From NCBI GenBank assembly GCA_947492525.1, contig CANLNQ010000031.1:1-64000 (forward strand): a DNA stretch of 64,000 nt, in the 5' to 3' direction. How positions within the stretch are numbered: position 1 is the first letter of the stretch; each line of letters begins with the position of its first letter. The stretch comes from an uncultured Granulosicoccus sp. (GTDB taxonomy: Bacteria > Pseudomonadota > Gammaproteobacteria > Granulosicoccales > Granulosicoccaceae). This document shows, piece after piece, positions 9,626 through 18,546 of this stretch. Under the pieces are notes generated by a model. The model was not told the DNA's origin. It searched no databases and saw only the letters and a list, made by a program, of their open reading frames with translations. A program made the translations under genes and the position numbers.

Positions 9626-12052
9626 ATGAACACTCCCTACTGCTTCGAGGGCATCTTGACAGCACTGCGCAACAACAGGAACGAGGAAGGGTCCTGGATT
9701 CCCTGGCTGGTCGGTGCGCTGGTTGCCTGCGCCGTGTTCCTGGGCTGGAGCACGCTGAAACAGCAAGAACAGGTCGATTTACAGCGCAGCACGTCGATTC
9801 TGCTTGAGCGGCTGCAGACTGCACTGGCGCGAGATCTCGATCAGCGTGTCAGCTCATTGCAGCGACTGGCCGAGCGATGGTCGCATCACGGTGGTACCGC
9901 GCGATCGGCATGGGAGTCGGACGTAGCCAATTATCTGGCAGACCAACCCGGCTACCATTCCATTGCACGATTGGACGCCACTTTATCGGATCGCTGGGTG
10001 GTGATTGACCACGACAGCGGAAGTGCTCGGTCTTCGTCCACGGATTCCTTGCCGGATGTGGCATGGCTGGAACGCCTGCTGTCCGACGCCCCTGCAACGG
10101 GCCTGTCTTCGGCCGTGGCACTGCCTGATGATCAGTGGGGCTTTGTGCTGTATCACGCCATCTTCAAGAATGAACAGCCCGACGGGTACATCGTGGCCAG
10201 CTTCGAATTGGATGCCTGGCTCGATTTCGTGCTGAACGGCGCCACCGAAGAGTTGTTCGCGGTACAGGTCTGGCTAGATGACACGCTTGTTCTGGACAGG
10301 TCGGCGGTGTCCGCCCGGCACTCCAGCACAGCCAGCCTGACCCAGACTGGCAATGCGTCCACGCTCGATCAATCCCGACAAGGCAATCTGGCACTCTACG
10401 GTCAGCAGTGGCGAATCGCCGTGTCGCTGACGGAAACGCGCCTGGCTGCGAACCAGAGTCGAATGGCAGAAGCGCTATTGTGGTCAGGTCTGCTGGTCAG
10501 TGGCTTGCTGGTCTGGGCGCTGCGCGCAACACTGCGCTCGAGAGCGGAAAACCGGGAGCTGCAATTGCATTCTCTGCAACTGGAGGCTCAGTGGAGGAAC
10601 CTGCCGGGTATGGCGTACCACAGTCAGCTGACGTCGCCGTCGTTGCTTGAATTCGTCAGTGAGGGCTGTCATAAACTGACGGGGTATACGCGGCAGGATT
10701 TTCAGACTGGCAGCATCACCTGGGATAGCCTGGTGAATGCCGAGGATCGTGAAATGCGCCAGGCCTGCCTGGACAGCGCCATTGCCAGTGGCGAAGCCTA
10801 TCAGGTGGTTTATCGCATTGTCTGTCACGATAACGGTGAGAAGTGGGTGTGGGAACGCGGCAATATCTGTGACAGTGAGCGTGATCAGGTCTGCCTGATC
10901 GAAGGCATGGTGCTCGATATCACTGAACAAAAGCACACGGAGATTGCCCTGACCGAATCAACAGCGTATGCACAGACCCTGGTGGATACGGCCGCTGAAG
11001 CGATCATCACGATTGCCACCAACGGTGATATCGAATCGGCCAACCGCTCGACGGAAAGAATGTTCGGGTATGAACGCCGTGAGCTGCTGGGGCGCAATGT
11101 GCGCATGCTCATGCCCGAGCCTTTCATGAGCGAGCATGATGCCTACCTTGCCCGTTATCTGAAGACCGGAGAGGCGCGTATCATCGGAACCGGTCGCGAG
11201 GTGTCAGGTCTTCGCAAGGATGGCTCCGTGTTTCCGATACAACTGTCGGTGAGCGAGTTCCAGACCAAGGAGGAATTGAAATTCGTGGGTCTTATCCGTG
11301 ATCTGACGCAGCAGCAACGAGCCGAGCAGGAAGCCAGTCTGCACCGAGAGCGCCTGGCCCATGTGGCCCGTGTCAATATGCTGGGGGAAATGGCCACCGG
11401 CATTGCCCATGAAATCAATCAGCCATTGAGCGCCATTTCCATGTATGCACAGTCAGGCTTGCGCTTTCTCGATGCCGGCGTTCCCAGACCGGAAAGGTTG
11501 CGGGACGCCCTGGAGAAACTCAGTGCACAGGCGCATCGCGCGGGTGCGGTGATCGAGCGCATGCAGCAGTTCGCCAGACAACGCGAGTCGACCTGCGAGA
11601 CAGTGGACTGCAATCAGCTGGTTCGGGAGATCGCGTCTCTGGCGGAGTCGGAAGCGCTGATCCGCGATGCGCAGATAGAGCTGGACATCGATCGCCACAT
11701 CGGGACGGTGCAGGCGGACCCCATACAGCTGCAGCAGGTGGCCCTGAACCTTCTTCGCAACGGTATGGAGTCAATGGCAAGTATTGATCACCGCTATGGC
11801 AATCGGATCGTATTGCGTACGCGAGGGAATGCAGAGGGGGTTACACTCTCGGTCATCGATCAGGGCAGTGGTGTTTCGGCCGAAGCTGCAGAACAGCTGT
11901 ATAAACCGTTTGCATCTACCAAGGACATGGGGATGGGGATAGGATTGTCCATCTGCAAATCCATCATTCATTCGCACGGTGGCGAACTGGATTTCGTCAA
12001 CGGGGAAGGTCACGGTGCCACCTTTTTCTTCACCTTGCCCTATCCGAGCTAG
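9626..12052 (+). CDS. Membrane-bound PAS-PAS histidine kinase with a FixL-like PAS domain
   Basis: Sensor kinase of 808 residues, first gene of a two-component pair. Transmembrane segments lie at about 22-42 and 288-308 and enclose a roughly 245-residue periplasmic sensor of unknown ligand. A first PAS (about 325-440, PAS_3-like) is followed by a second (about 450-565) resembling the haem PAS of rhizobial FixL. That domain keeps His504 in SEHDAYLARY and an Arg exactly 20 residues later in IIGTGR, the spacing of the FixL proximal His and distal Arg. HisKA has His595 in GIAHEINQPLSAI; the HATPase_c domain has DQGSGV and GMGIGLSICKSI. Oxygen or haem sensing is inference; many non-haem PAS kinases share part of this motif. 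Confidence 0.88.
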   Translation: MNTPYCFEGILTALRNNRNEEGSWIPWLVGALVACAVFLGWSTLKQQEQVDLQRSTSILLERLQTALARDLDQRVSSLQRLAERWSHHGGTARSAWESDVANYLADQPGYHSIARLDATLSDRWVVIDHDSGSARSSSTDSLPDVAWLERLLSDAPATGLSSAVALPDDQWGFVLYHAIFKNEQPDGYIVASFELDAWLDFVLNGATEELFAVQVWLDDTLVLDRSAVSARHSSTASLTQTGNASTLDQSRQGNLALYGQQWRIAVSLTETRLAANQSRMAEALLWSGLLVSGLLVWALRATLRSRAENRELQLHSLQLEAQWRNLPGMAYHSQLTSPSLLEFVSEGCHKLTGYTRQDFQTGSITWDSLVNAEDREMRQACLDSAIASGEAYQVVYRIVCHDNGEKWVWERGNICDSERDQVCLIEGMVLDITEQKHTEIALTESTAYAQTLVDTAAEAIITIATNGDIESANRSTERMFGYERRELLGRNVRMLMPEPFMSEHDAYLARYLKTGEARIIGTGREVSGLRKDGSVFPIQLSVSEFQTKEELKFVGLIRDLTQQQRAEQEASLHRERLAHVARVNMLGEMATGIAHEINQPLSAISMYAQSGLRFLDAGVPRPERLRDALEKLSAQAHRAGAVIERMQQFARQRESTCETVDCNQLVREIASLAESEALIRDAQIELDIDRHIGTVQADPIQLQQVALNLLRNGMESMASIDHRYGNRIVLRTRGNAEGVTLSVIDQGSGVSAEAAEQLYKPFASTKDMGMGIGLSICKSIIHSHGGELDFVNGEGHGATFFFTLPYPS

Positions 12053-12061
12053 AGACTGACA

Positions 12062-12685
12062 ATGAGCCAATCGATTCAGCAGGTATATATCGTCGACGAT
12101 GACGAGGCGATTCGCGACTCGATGAGCATGTTGCTCGAAACGATCGATCTGCCTCACCAGTGCTTTTCATCGGCGACAGAGTTTCTGGAAATCTATGACG
12201 GCACCCAGAGAGGCTGTCTGGTGGTGGATATCAGGATGCCGGTGATGAACGGTCTGGAGTTGCAGAAGAACCTGAATGAACAGGAATGTCTGTTGCCCAT
12301 CATCTTCATGACCGGACATGGGGACATTCCCATGGCGGTCGAGGCCATGCGGGCGGGAGCCCTGGACTTCATGCGCAAGCCGGTTCGCGAGCAGGATCTG
12401 CTCGACAGGATCCAGCAGGCACTGCAGCATGAATCCGGTGAATTCGACATGCATGAGAAGATGGCTGGCATTCGCTCAAGGATCGCCACACTGACGCCCA
12501 AGGAGCACGAGATATTCGACCGCGTGGCGCAAGGCCAGGCCAACAAGGTCATAGCCGCAGAGTTGGGGGTCAGCGAGCGAACCGTGGAAGTGCACCGTGC
12601 ACAGGTCATGAAGAAACTGGATGTCAGAACGCTGGCCGATCTGGTCAGACTCAAATTGACCGGCGAGGCTCAACTCAGCCCCTGA
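12062..12685 (+). CDS. FixJ/TtrR-family response regulator
   Basis: Cognate regulator of the preceding kinase (9-nt gap), 207 residues. The receiver carries the acidic cluster VDDDEAIRDS, phospho-acceptor Asp56 in LVVDIRMPVMNG, Thr in IFMTGHGD and Lys in MRKPVR. A LuxR-type helix-turn-helix follows (LTPKEHEIFDRVAQGQANKV, then ELGVSERTVEVHRAQVMKKL). All residues needed for phosphotransfer are present. Proteins of this family bind TACGTA-containing boxes as I recall, and two such boxes occur just downstream (12831 and 13328), before the orphan receiver gene and the alcohol dehydrogenase, which makes these genes likely targets. Confidence 0.92.
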   Translation: MSQSIQQVYIVDDDEAIRDSMSMLLETIDLPHQCFSSATEFLEIYDGTQRGCLVVDIRMPVMNGLELQKNLNEQECLLPIIFMTGHGDIPMAVEAMRAGALDFMRKPVREQDLLDRIQQALQHESGEFDMHEKMAGIRSRIATLTPKEHEIFDRVAQGQANKVIAAELGVSERTVEVHRAQVMKKLDVRTLADLVRLKLTGEAQLSP

Positions 12686-12830
12686 CGGACCAGGCGGCAA
12701 GCAGGGTGCTACTCGTAGAGTTTGCTGGCGCTTGCAGGAGGATTCTCAAGGACTGGATACCCCTGCGCGGCAAGCCACCCGACGAAGGTGCAGCAGTACT
12801 GCTGGCAGTCCAGTGGTATGCGCAAGCCCT

Positions 12831-12844
12831 TACGTAGTTTCCCC
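12831..12844 (+). promoter_or_regulatory. Candidate FixJ-like binding box upstream of the orphan receiver gene
   Basis: TACGTAGTTTCCCC lies 71 nt upstream of the GTG start at 12915. The TACGTAG core followed by a TTTCC tract resembles sites described for FixJ-type LuxR regulators, and a related box occurs at 13328-13341. The rest of the 12686-12914 spacer has no gene that I can support. Confidence 0.5.
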
Positions 12845-12914
12845 AATGGATGGAGAGGTTCACGTCGGCTAGTGTTTCGCACGATAGAGTTGTTGACAGA
12901 TCGGACACAACACC

Positions 12915-13313
12915 GTGCAAGCAAGTGAACACTACAAGGTCTTTATCGTCGACCCCGACACGGCCATCAGGGACAGCGTGGCCTTGTTGCTGGAGAGTGG
13001 TCACCTGGAGGTCATCGGATTTGCAGACGGTAGATCGTTCCTGAAAGCCGCTGTGCCTGAAAGCGGATGCTGTCTTCTGGTCGAAAGTTCACTGCCCGAT
13101 GTCAGTGGTCTGTCTGTCATCGCCGAATTGCGACGACTGGGTAATGATGTACCGACCGTGTTGCTGACCAGTTCAACGGATTCGGATCTGGCAGCGCGGG
13201 TTGCGGATCTGGGAGTTGCCGGCATCGTACGCAAGCCTCTTCGCAGTCAGCAGCTGGTTGATCAGATCGAGTTTCTGCGTCATTCAACCGGAAAGAAGCA
13301 GGGCGAACCGTAA
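12915..13313 (+). CDS. Orphan receiver-only protein lacking the phospho-accepting Asp
   Basis: A 132-residue stand-alone receiver, clearly related to FixJ-type receivers (IVDPDTAIRDS against IVDDDEAIRDS in the neighbour), with no output domain. The position equivalent to the acceptor Asp is Glu57 (LLVESSLPDVSG aligned with LVVDIRMPVMNG), and the second acidic Mg-binding residue is Pro. The conserved Thr/Ser (VLLTSS) and Lys (VRKPL) remain. It should not be phosphorylated normally; Glu could mimic the phosphorylated state. The start is GTG; no better ATG exists. It sits between the two-component pair and the alcohol dehydrogenase, so an adaptor role with the FixL-like kinase or alone is plausible but unproven. 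Confidence 0.82.
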   Translation: MQASEHYKVFIVDPDTAIRDSVALLLESGHLEVIGFADGRSFLKAAVPESGCCLLVESSLPDVSGLSVIAELRRLGNDVPTVLLTSSTDSDLAARVADLGVAGIVRKPLRSQQLVDQIEFLRHSTGKKQGEP

Positions 13314-13327
13314 TCGGCGCAGTCGTC

Positions 13328-13341
13328 TACGTAGGATTCCC
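13328..13341 (+). promoter_or_regulatory. Candidate FixJ-like binding box upstream of adh
   Basis: TACGTAGGATTCCC lies 79 nt upstream of the adh ATG at 13420. It shares the TACGTAG core and the downstream TTCC tract with the box at 12831, at a similar distance from its gene. Two such boxes in adjacent spacers next to a FixJ-like regulator suggest shared control. Confidence 0.5.
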
Positions 13342-13419
13342 GATAGACGGTAAACCGCTGCATGGATAGGCTCAAGCGGTATTGATTCAATTGATCCTTT
13401 GCCGAGAGAGAAACCTGTC

Positions 13420-14442
13420 ATGAGCAAGACAATGAAGGCTGCCGTGGTACACGAGTTTGGTGCGCCATTGGTCATCGAACAAGTGAACAGACCCGAGGTG
13501 AGCGATGGTATGGTGCTGGTCAAGGTGGAGGCCTGCGGTGTCTGCCACACGGATCTGCATGCCGTGGAAGGTGACTGGCCCGTCAAGCCGCAGCCACCGT
13601 TCATCCCCGGGCATGAGGGCGTGGGTGTCGTGTGTGAGTTGGGCAAGGGGGTCACGTCGGTCAAGGAAGGTGATCGCGTGGGTATTCCCTGGCTGTACAG
13701 CGCCTGTGGCCATTGCAAATACTGCATGAGTGGCTGGGAGACGCTGTGTGACAAGCAGAAGAACGCCGGCTATTCCGTCAACGGCAGTTTTGCCGAATAC
13801 GTACTGGCAGATCCGGATTACGTGGGCAAGATTCCCGATGGACTGGATTCCGCGGCTGTGGCGCCGATCCTCTGTGCCGGTGTCACCGTCTACAAGGGGC
13901 TCAAGGAAACCGAGGCGAAACCGGGTGATACCGTTGTCATTTCCGGTATCGGTGGTCTTGGGCACCTGGCCGTTCAATACGCCAGGGCCATGGGGCTGAA
14001 CGTGATCGCGGTGGATGTCTCAGACGACAAGCTGGAACTTGCCAGGGCGATGGGGGCGGAAATGGTCATCAACGCCAGTACACAGGATCCGGTTGAGGAA
14101 GTGCAGAAAGCCGTGGGTGGTGCCGACGGTGTCCTGGTGACCGCCGTATCCCGCTCCGCATTCAGTCAGGCTGTGGGCATGCTGGCCAAGCACGGCACCT
14201 TGTCGCTGGTAGGCCTGCCGCCGGGCGATTTTGATCTGAACATCTTCGATACCGTGCTCAACCGCAAGACGGTTCGCGGATCCATCGTTGGTACCCGAAT
14301 GGATCTGATCGAAAGTCTGCAGTTTGCTGCTGCGGGCAAGGTCAAATCACACTACAGTGTGGATTCGCTGGATAACATCAACCAGATTTTCGACAAGATG
14401 CGTGCGGGCAAGATCGACGGCAGAATCGTTCTGACGTTCTGA
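13420..14442 (+). CDS. Zinc-dependent alcohol dehydrogenase (AdhP-like)
   Basis: Medium-chain dehydrogenase of 340 residues, probably oxidising ethanol or short primary alcohols with NAD+. Catalytic zinc ligands appear in [16 protein letters not shown] and GHEGVG; the four structural-zinc cysteines are in [15 protein letters not shown]. The nucleotide-binding motif is [13 protein letters not shown]. The ATG at 13420 with GAGAGAG 9 nt upstream is preferred over an upstream TTG. Its link to the two-component genes through the box at 13328 suggests regulated alcohol metabolism. A nested hairpin terminator follows directly at its stop codon. Confidence 0.93.
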   Translation: MSKTMKAAVVHEFGAPLVIEQVNRPEVSDGMVLVKVEACGVCHTDLHAVEGDWPVKPQPPFIPGHEGVGVVCELGKGVTSVKEGDRVGIPWLYSACGHCKYCMSGWETLCDKQKNAGYSVNGSFAEYVLADPDYVGKIPDGLDSAAVAPILCAGVTVYKGLKETEAKPGDTVVISGIGGLGHLAVQYARAMGLNVIAVDVSDDKLELARAMGAEMVINASTQDPVEEVQKAVGGADGVLVTAVSRSAFSQAVGMLAKHGTLSLVGLPPGDFDLNIFDTVLNRKTVRGSIVGTRMDLIESLQFAAAGKVKSHYSVDSLDNINQIFDKMRAGKIDGRIVLTF

Positions 14443-14503
14443 CTGGTCTCCTCACAGCCTGCGGCCATCACTGTTCAGTGGTACCGCAGGTTTCCAGACC
14501 AGT
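14442..14503. terminator. Nested inverted-repeat terminator between adh and the MFS gene
   Basis: Three nested pairs form one 62-nt hairpin: outer ACTGGTCT with AGACCAGT, middle CCTGCGG (14458-14464) with CCGCAGG (14484-14490), inner CACTG-TT-CAGTG. A short TTTCC follows the middle stem. It lies between convergent genes and starts at the last base of the adh stop codon, so it could serve both strands. Confidence 0.7.
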
Positions 14504-14527
14504 GCGACAGTAGTCCCCTCTGTCCGC

Positions 14528-15790
14528 TCAGGCGGAAGTGCGGGCCTGACGACCTTTATGAGTCTTCAACCAGAACAACGCTCCCGCTGCAAGAAGCAGA
14601 AACGGGATCATGGCCAGATTGACGGCATTCCAGCCATGCACCGCGGTGCCACCCGAGCAATTCATCAGGCCGCCGGACGCAAGGCTTGCCAGTGTGACGC
14701 AGCCGAACACCATCATGTCGTTCAGCCCTTGTGCATTGCCACGCTCATGTGTGCCATGGGCGCTGGCCAGTAGTGTCGTTGCGCCGATGAAGCCGAAGTT
14801 CCAGCCAATGCCGAGGAATACCAGAGCGAGGTAGAAATTCTCGATCTGCACGCCCATCAAGGCAACCACTCCTGCCATAGCCAGAATTGCCAGTCCGGCG
14901 GAGATGATGCGGGTTACGCCGAACCGCACGATCAGATGACCGGTGAAGAACGACGGAATGAACATGGCCAGAACGTGGGCCGACACGATATCGTTGGCGT
15001 TGTCACTGGTGAATCCGCAGCCGATGACGGCCAGTGGGGTTGAGGTCATGACGAGATTCATCAGTGAGTAGGAGACCATGGCGCAGATGATCGCCACCAT
15101 GACCGTCGGGTTGCGCAGAAGCTCCAACTTCGACCGGCTCGCAGGTGGCGGGACGGAGGACTCGCTGGATGACTGGTCTCCGCGAGGCAGATCGAGCAGC
15201 AGAAAGAGCAGCATGCCTGCCAGATTGATGACGATGATGGTCAGGTAGCTTGCCATGAAGGGGTTGGGCAGGAAGATGCCACCGAAGACCGGAAGGAAGG
15301 TGGTGTCGAAGACCAGTTTGTTCAGTTGGGGGCCGAATATGGCCGACAGCAATCCCCCCGCCATGACATAGGAAATGGCCTTCGGCCGAAAGGATTCGGA
15401 TGCCGTGTCGGCGGCTGCAAAGCGATAGAAGCCCTGAGCCGACATGTAGATTCCCGTGAACCAGGAGCCGAGCAGTAACAGCGGAAACGACGACACGTAC
15501 AGCCCGTAGGCAGCGGTTGCAGCGCCCAGCGCACCGCCGGCCGCCCCCACGCAGAATCCGAACCGGCGGCCCTTGCGCTGCATCAGTGGTGAGAGCCAGG
15601 GGGCCGTTGTCATCGATCCGAAGACAATCAGGGAAATGGGTAGCGTGGCAAAACAGGCATTGCCGGCCAGCATGCCACCCGCAAGGCCTCCCACCACGAA
15701 TATCATGGGCATCTGCGCGCCCAGAATCGCTTGCGCAGCCACCAGCACCATGATGTTTCGGCGTGTGCGGGAATCGTTGAAATCGGACAT
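14528..15790 (-). CDS. MFS transporter
   Basis: A 420-residue integral membrane protein with about twelve hydrophobic segments and the major-facilitator loop motif RKGRRFGFCVGA between segments 2 and 3. The start at MSDFNDSRTRRN is preferred because the upstream extension of the open frame is polar and unlike the family. The substrate cannot be read from the sequence. It is convergent with adh and has no operon partner on its strand; the next gene, ppk2, diverges. The N-terminal spacer 15791-16083 contains nothing recognisable beyond the likely divergent promoters. Confidence 0.85.
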   Translation of the reverse strand: MSDFNDSRTRRNIMVLVAAQAILGAQMPMIFVVGGLAGGMLAGNACFATLPISLIVFGSMTTAPWLSPLMQRKGRRFGFCVGAAGGALGAATAAYGLYVSSFPLLLLGSWFTGIYMSAQGFYRFAAADTASESFRPKAISYVMAGGLLSAIFGPQLNKLVFDTTFLPVFGGIFLPNPFMASYLTIIVINLAGMLLFLLLDLPRGDQSSSESSVPPPASRSKLELLRNPTVMVAIICAMVSYSLMNLVMTSTPLAVIGCGFTSDNANDIVSAHVLAMFIPSFFTGHLIVRFGVTRIISAGLAILAMAGVVALMGVQIENFYLALVFLGIGWNFGFIGATTLLASAHGTHERGNAQGLNDMMVFGCVTLASLASGGLMNCSGGTAVHGWNAVNLAMIPFLLLAAGALFWLKTHKGRQARTSA

Positions 15791-16083
15791 CGGCAATGGT
15801 CGGCAGTGTCTGAGACGGCGGTTTGCGAAGAAGACCAGGCGCTGGACCGACGTCAAGGTTGGAGTCAGGCCCGCCATTCTACGGCGAGGCATCACTGCTT
15901 TGTGGAATATATCGCCACATGAGATGCGGTAAGCCAGAAGCGTGCTCAGCGCAGCCAGATCCGGGTGTGATTGATGCCGGCTCCCGGTGACTTGATCCCT
16001 GTCAATATGAACCGGCACACAAGGTGTTACAAAACAGTTGGGGCGGGAAGATCCTCCCGGCTCGGGGCAACCACGAGGGCAGT

Positions 16084-17133
16084 ATGGCAATGACTGATAA
16101 TCAGGCAGTAGCGCAAAAGTCCGGCGTCGCGGTGACGGCAGAGGACACGAGCACGGGCAATGACAGCAAGACGGTCAGCTCGAACAGAGCCACCACGACA
16201 AACACCAGGGCTCGGAAGACACCTGTCAGCAAGATGGAGCAGATCATCGACGCACTGGGTGAGAGTTACTCGCCGCTGGGCGGCGCCGAATTGGCAGAGT
16301 CACTGGGCCCCTTGAGCAAACTGGAACGAACCGACTACGAATCGGAGAAAGCGCTCTTGCAGGCTGAACTGCTCAAGGTACAGCACTGGGCGCAGGAGAC
16401 AGGACAGAAATTCGTGCTGATCTTCGAAGGACGCGACGCTGCCGGCAAGGGTGGCACCATCAAACGCTACATGGAACACCTCAATCCCAGAAGTGCAAGG
16501 GTGGTTGCCTTGAACAAACCCACCGATCAGGAGCGCGGGCAGTGGTATTTTCAACGCTATATCGAGCATCTGCCAACCGAAGGTGAAATCGTGCTCTACG
16601 ACCGATCCTGGTATAACCGGGCCGGTGTCGAGCGCGTCATGGGCTTCTGCAAGCCAAATGAGTATCTGGAATTCATGCGTCAGACGCCGGAGCTGGAACG
16701 CATGATGGTGAGATCGGGTATCAAGCTCTACAAATACTGGTTTTCGGTAAGCCGCGAAGAGCAGGCTCGTCGATTCAAGAGCCGTGAGACGGATCCCCTG
16801 AAACAGTGGAAGCTCAGTCCCATCGACAAGGCAAGCCTGTCCAAATGGGATGACTACACGGAAGCCAAGGAGGCCATGTTCTTCTATACCGATACGGCAG
16901 ACGCGCCCTGGACCATCATTCGCTCGATCGACAAGAAGCGGGCGCGTATCAATTGCATACAGCATTTTCTGAGCACGCTTGATTATCCCGGCAAGGATCA
17001 CGATGTCGTGACAGGCCCGGATCCTCGCGTGGTGGGTGTGCCGTCCAGCCGTATCAACAACAGCTCGCATATCTTGGGCAAGTCGCTGCACCCTGAATCC
17101 CGAGTCAACAGCGATGACCTGGAGGCGGGCTGA
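16084..17133 (+). CDS. ppk2: Polyphosphate kinase 2 family protein
   Basis: Transfers phosphate between polyphosphate and nucleotides in the cytoplasm. The first 50 or so of its 349 residues are Thr/Ser-rich and probably disordered. The P-loop kinase core has Walker A FEGRDAAGKGGTIKRY, the lid region LNKPTDQERGQWYFQRYIEH and Walker B VLYDRSWYNRAGVERVMGF, then FKSRETDPLKQWKLSP. One complete domain argues for a class I or III type enzyme rather than a fused class II protein; preferred nucleotide is unknown. The start at 16084 has GAGGG 6-10 nt upstream. A Ppx/GppA phosphatase gene at 19912 gives the opposing activity. Confidence 0.92.
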   Translation: MAMTDNQAVAQKSGVAVTAEDTSTGNDSKTVSSNRATTTNTRARKTPVSKMEQIIDALGESYSPLGGAELAESLGPLSKLERTDYESEKALLQAELLKVQHWAQETGQKFVLIFEGRDAAGKGGTIKRYMEHLNPRSARVVALNKPTDQERGQWYFQRYIEHLPTEGEIVLYDRSWYNRAGVERVMGFCKPNEYLEFMRQTPELERMMVRSGIKLYKYWFSVSREEQARRFKSRETDPLKQWKLSPIDKASLSKWDDYTEAKEAMFFYTDTADAPWTIIRSIDKKRARINCIQHFLSTLDYPGKDHDVVTGPDPRVVGVPSSRINNSSHILGKSLHPESRVNSDDLEAG

Positions 17134-17318
17134 CTGACCGGTACTGATGTAACACCTTTCGCTTTGTCAATGTGACCTGGTTCTCAACAAAGATCTCTGT
17201 GTGCTAATCTGATATCTCAGATGCGACTGGCAGGTATCACTCTGTCTCTATTCCGGTCTGCCGTGTCTGAGGATCAGCGCCGAACCAGGGCGTACCGCAA
17301 AACGAGGGGAATAGCATC

Positions 17319-18386
17319 ATGTATCCAGTTTGTATTAGAAGGGCCATGGCATTGAGTGTGGCAGCTTTGACGGCCACTGCGATGGCCACGCAGTCCTACG
17401 CCGACGCCAACGGCGTCCCCGGAGAAAAGTTCGATCTGAGCAATTGGAAAATCACCCTGCCACAGGATGCCGATGGTGATGAAAAGGTCGACTCCGTGTC
17501 AGTGGCGGATATTCAGGACTTTTCACATCCTGACTTCTTCTATCTTGATGAAGCGGGTGATCTGGTCTTTACCGCCGGCAACAAGGCCATGACCACGCCC
17601 AATTCATCCAACACGCGCAGTGAGTTGAGGCAGATGCTGCGTGGCTCGAACACGGATATCGGTACGCATGACCCGGGAAACAACTTTGCGCTTCAGGCAA
17701 ACCCGAACGGTCAGATCTTCGGCTCCAGGCTCAGTGCCACTCTGAAAGTCAATCATGTCGCCAAGCGAGCCGGACATCCGGAGAAATACCCGGCCTACTC
17801 GATGGTTGTCGGTCAGATACACGCCGACAAGAACAAGGAGCAGATGGCGGAAGGCAGAGGCTTCGGCTACGGCAATGAACCCTTGAAGATCTACTTCAAG
17901 AAGTGGCCTGAACACGACAAGGGCTCGGTGTTCTGGAATTACGAGCGAAATCTGGAGAAGGACGATCCGGACAGAACCGACATCTCCTATGTGGTCTGGG
18001 GCAAGGGCTGGGACGATTCGGCCGATCCGGGCGACAGTGGCATCGAACTGGGCGAAGAGTTCAGCTATGAGGTCACCGTGCAGGGCAATGTCATGTCACT
18101 GCGCTTCGAGTCACCGGGACATGAGACTCGCGAATTCAGCGTGAATCTGGCGGATAACGTTGATCCACTGGGGAATGTGGATGAGAAGGATAACCCGATG
18201 GGTTACGCAGAGGACTTCATGTACTTCAAGGCAGGAGCCTACAACCAGTGCAGTACCAAGGATGCCGACGGTATCTGGTACGCAGCCTGTCCCGGTACCG
18301 GGGATTGGACTGTCGACAAGGCCAATGGTGACTATGCCAGTGCCTCGTTTTCCAGACTGCTGCTGAGCGACCCGACTCAGGAATAA
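17319..18386 (+). CDS. Secreted alginate lyase, polysaccharide lyase family 7
   Basis: Cleaves alginate by beta-elimination, probably in the periplasm or outside the cell. A signal peptide (about 1-29, AALTATAMATQSYA) precedes a single PL7 jelly-roll of about 320 residues. All three PL7 motifs are present: RSELRQ at 100-105, QIH at 166-168 and YFKAGAYNQ at 302-310. These contain the catalytic Arg, Gln, His and Tyr. The Ile of QIH is usually associated with guluronate-containing substrates. No carbohydrate-binding domain and no lipobox are seen. It stands alone; no other alginate genes adjoin. The 185-bp upstream spacer must hold its promoter, which I cannot define. Confidence 0.93.
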   Translation: MYPVCIRRAMALSVAALTATAMATQSYADANGVPGEKFDLSNWKITLPQDADGDEKVDSVSVADIQDFSHPDFFYLDEAGDLVFTAGNKAMTTPNSSNTRSELRQMLRGSNTDIGTHDPGNNFALQANPNGQIFGSRLSATLKVNHVAKRAGHPEKYPAYSMVVGQIHADKNKEQMAEGRGFGYGNEPLKIYFKKWPEHDKGSVFWNYERNLEKDDPDRTDISYVVWGKGWDDSADPGDSGIELGEEFSYEVTVQGNVMSLRFESPGHETREFSVNLADNVDPLGNVDEKDNPMGYAEDFMYFKAGAYNQCSTKDADGIWYAACPGTGDWTVDKANGDYASASFSRLLLSDPTQE

Positions 18387-18404
18387 GCGCTCGGATTGCT
18401 GACC

Positions 18405-18434
18405 GCCTGCAGGTTGCGATGCACGCCTGCAGGC
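18405..18434 (+). terminator. Hairpin after the alginate lyase gene
   Basis: GCCTGCAGG (18405-18413) and CCTGCAGGC (18426-18434) form a 9-bp perfect stem with a 12-nt loop, 18 nt after the lyase stop. There is no following T-run, so termination efficiency is uncertain. It may instead protect the transcript end. Confidence 0.5.
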
Positions 18435-18546
18435 AATTCCGGCGAAACACTTATGCCGCCAGTGCGCATAATACGGTAAGGCTGCGCACTGGATTTGCAC
18501 CGGTGGGTGCTTTAGGCTGAATCGTCGGTGTTGAGGTCTGCCTGCA

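Noticed and set aside
9301-9633. 110-codon minus-strand open frame in the mscK-kinase spacer
   Set aside because: It reads through the 14-bp tandem repeat, shows no family features and lacks a clear ribosome site.
12675-13004. Minus-strand open frame over the orphan-receiver promoter region
   Set aside because: It is antisense to the receiver gene and its predicted FixJ box; composition is that of a shadow frame.
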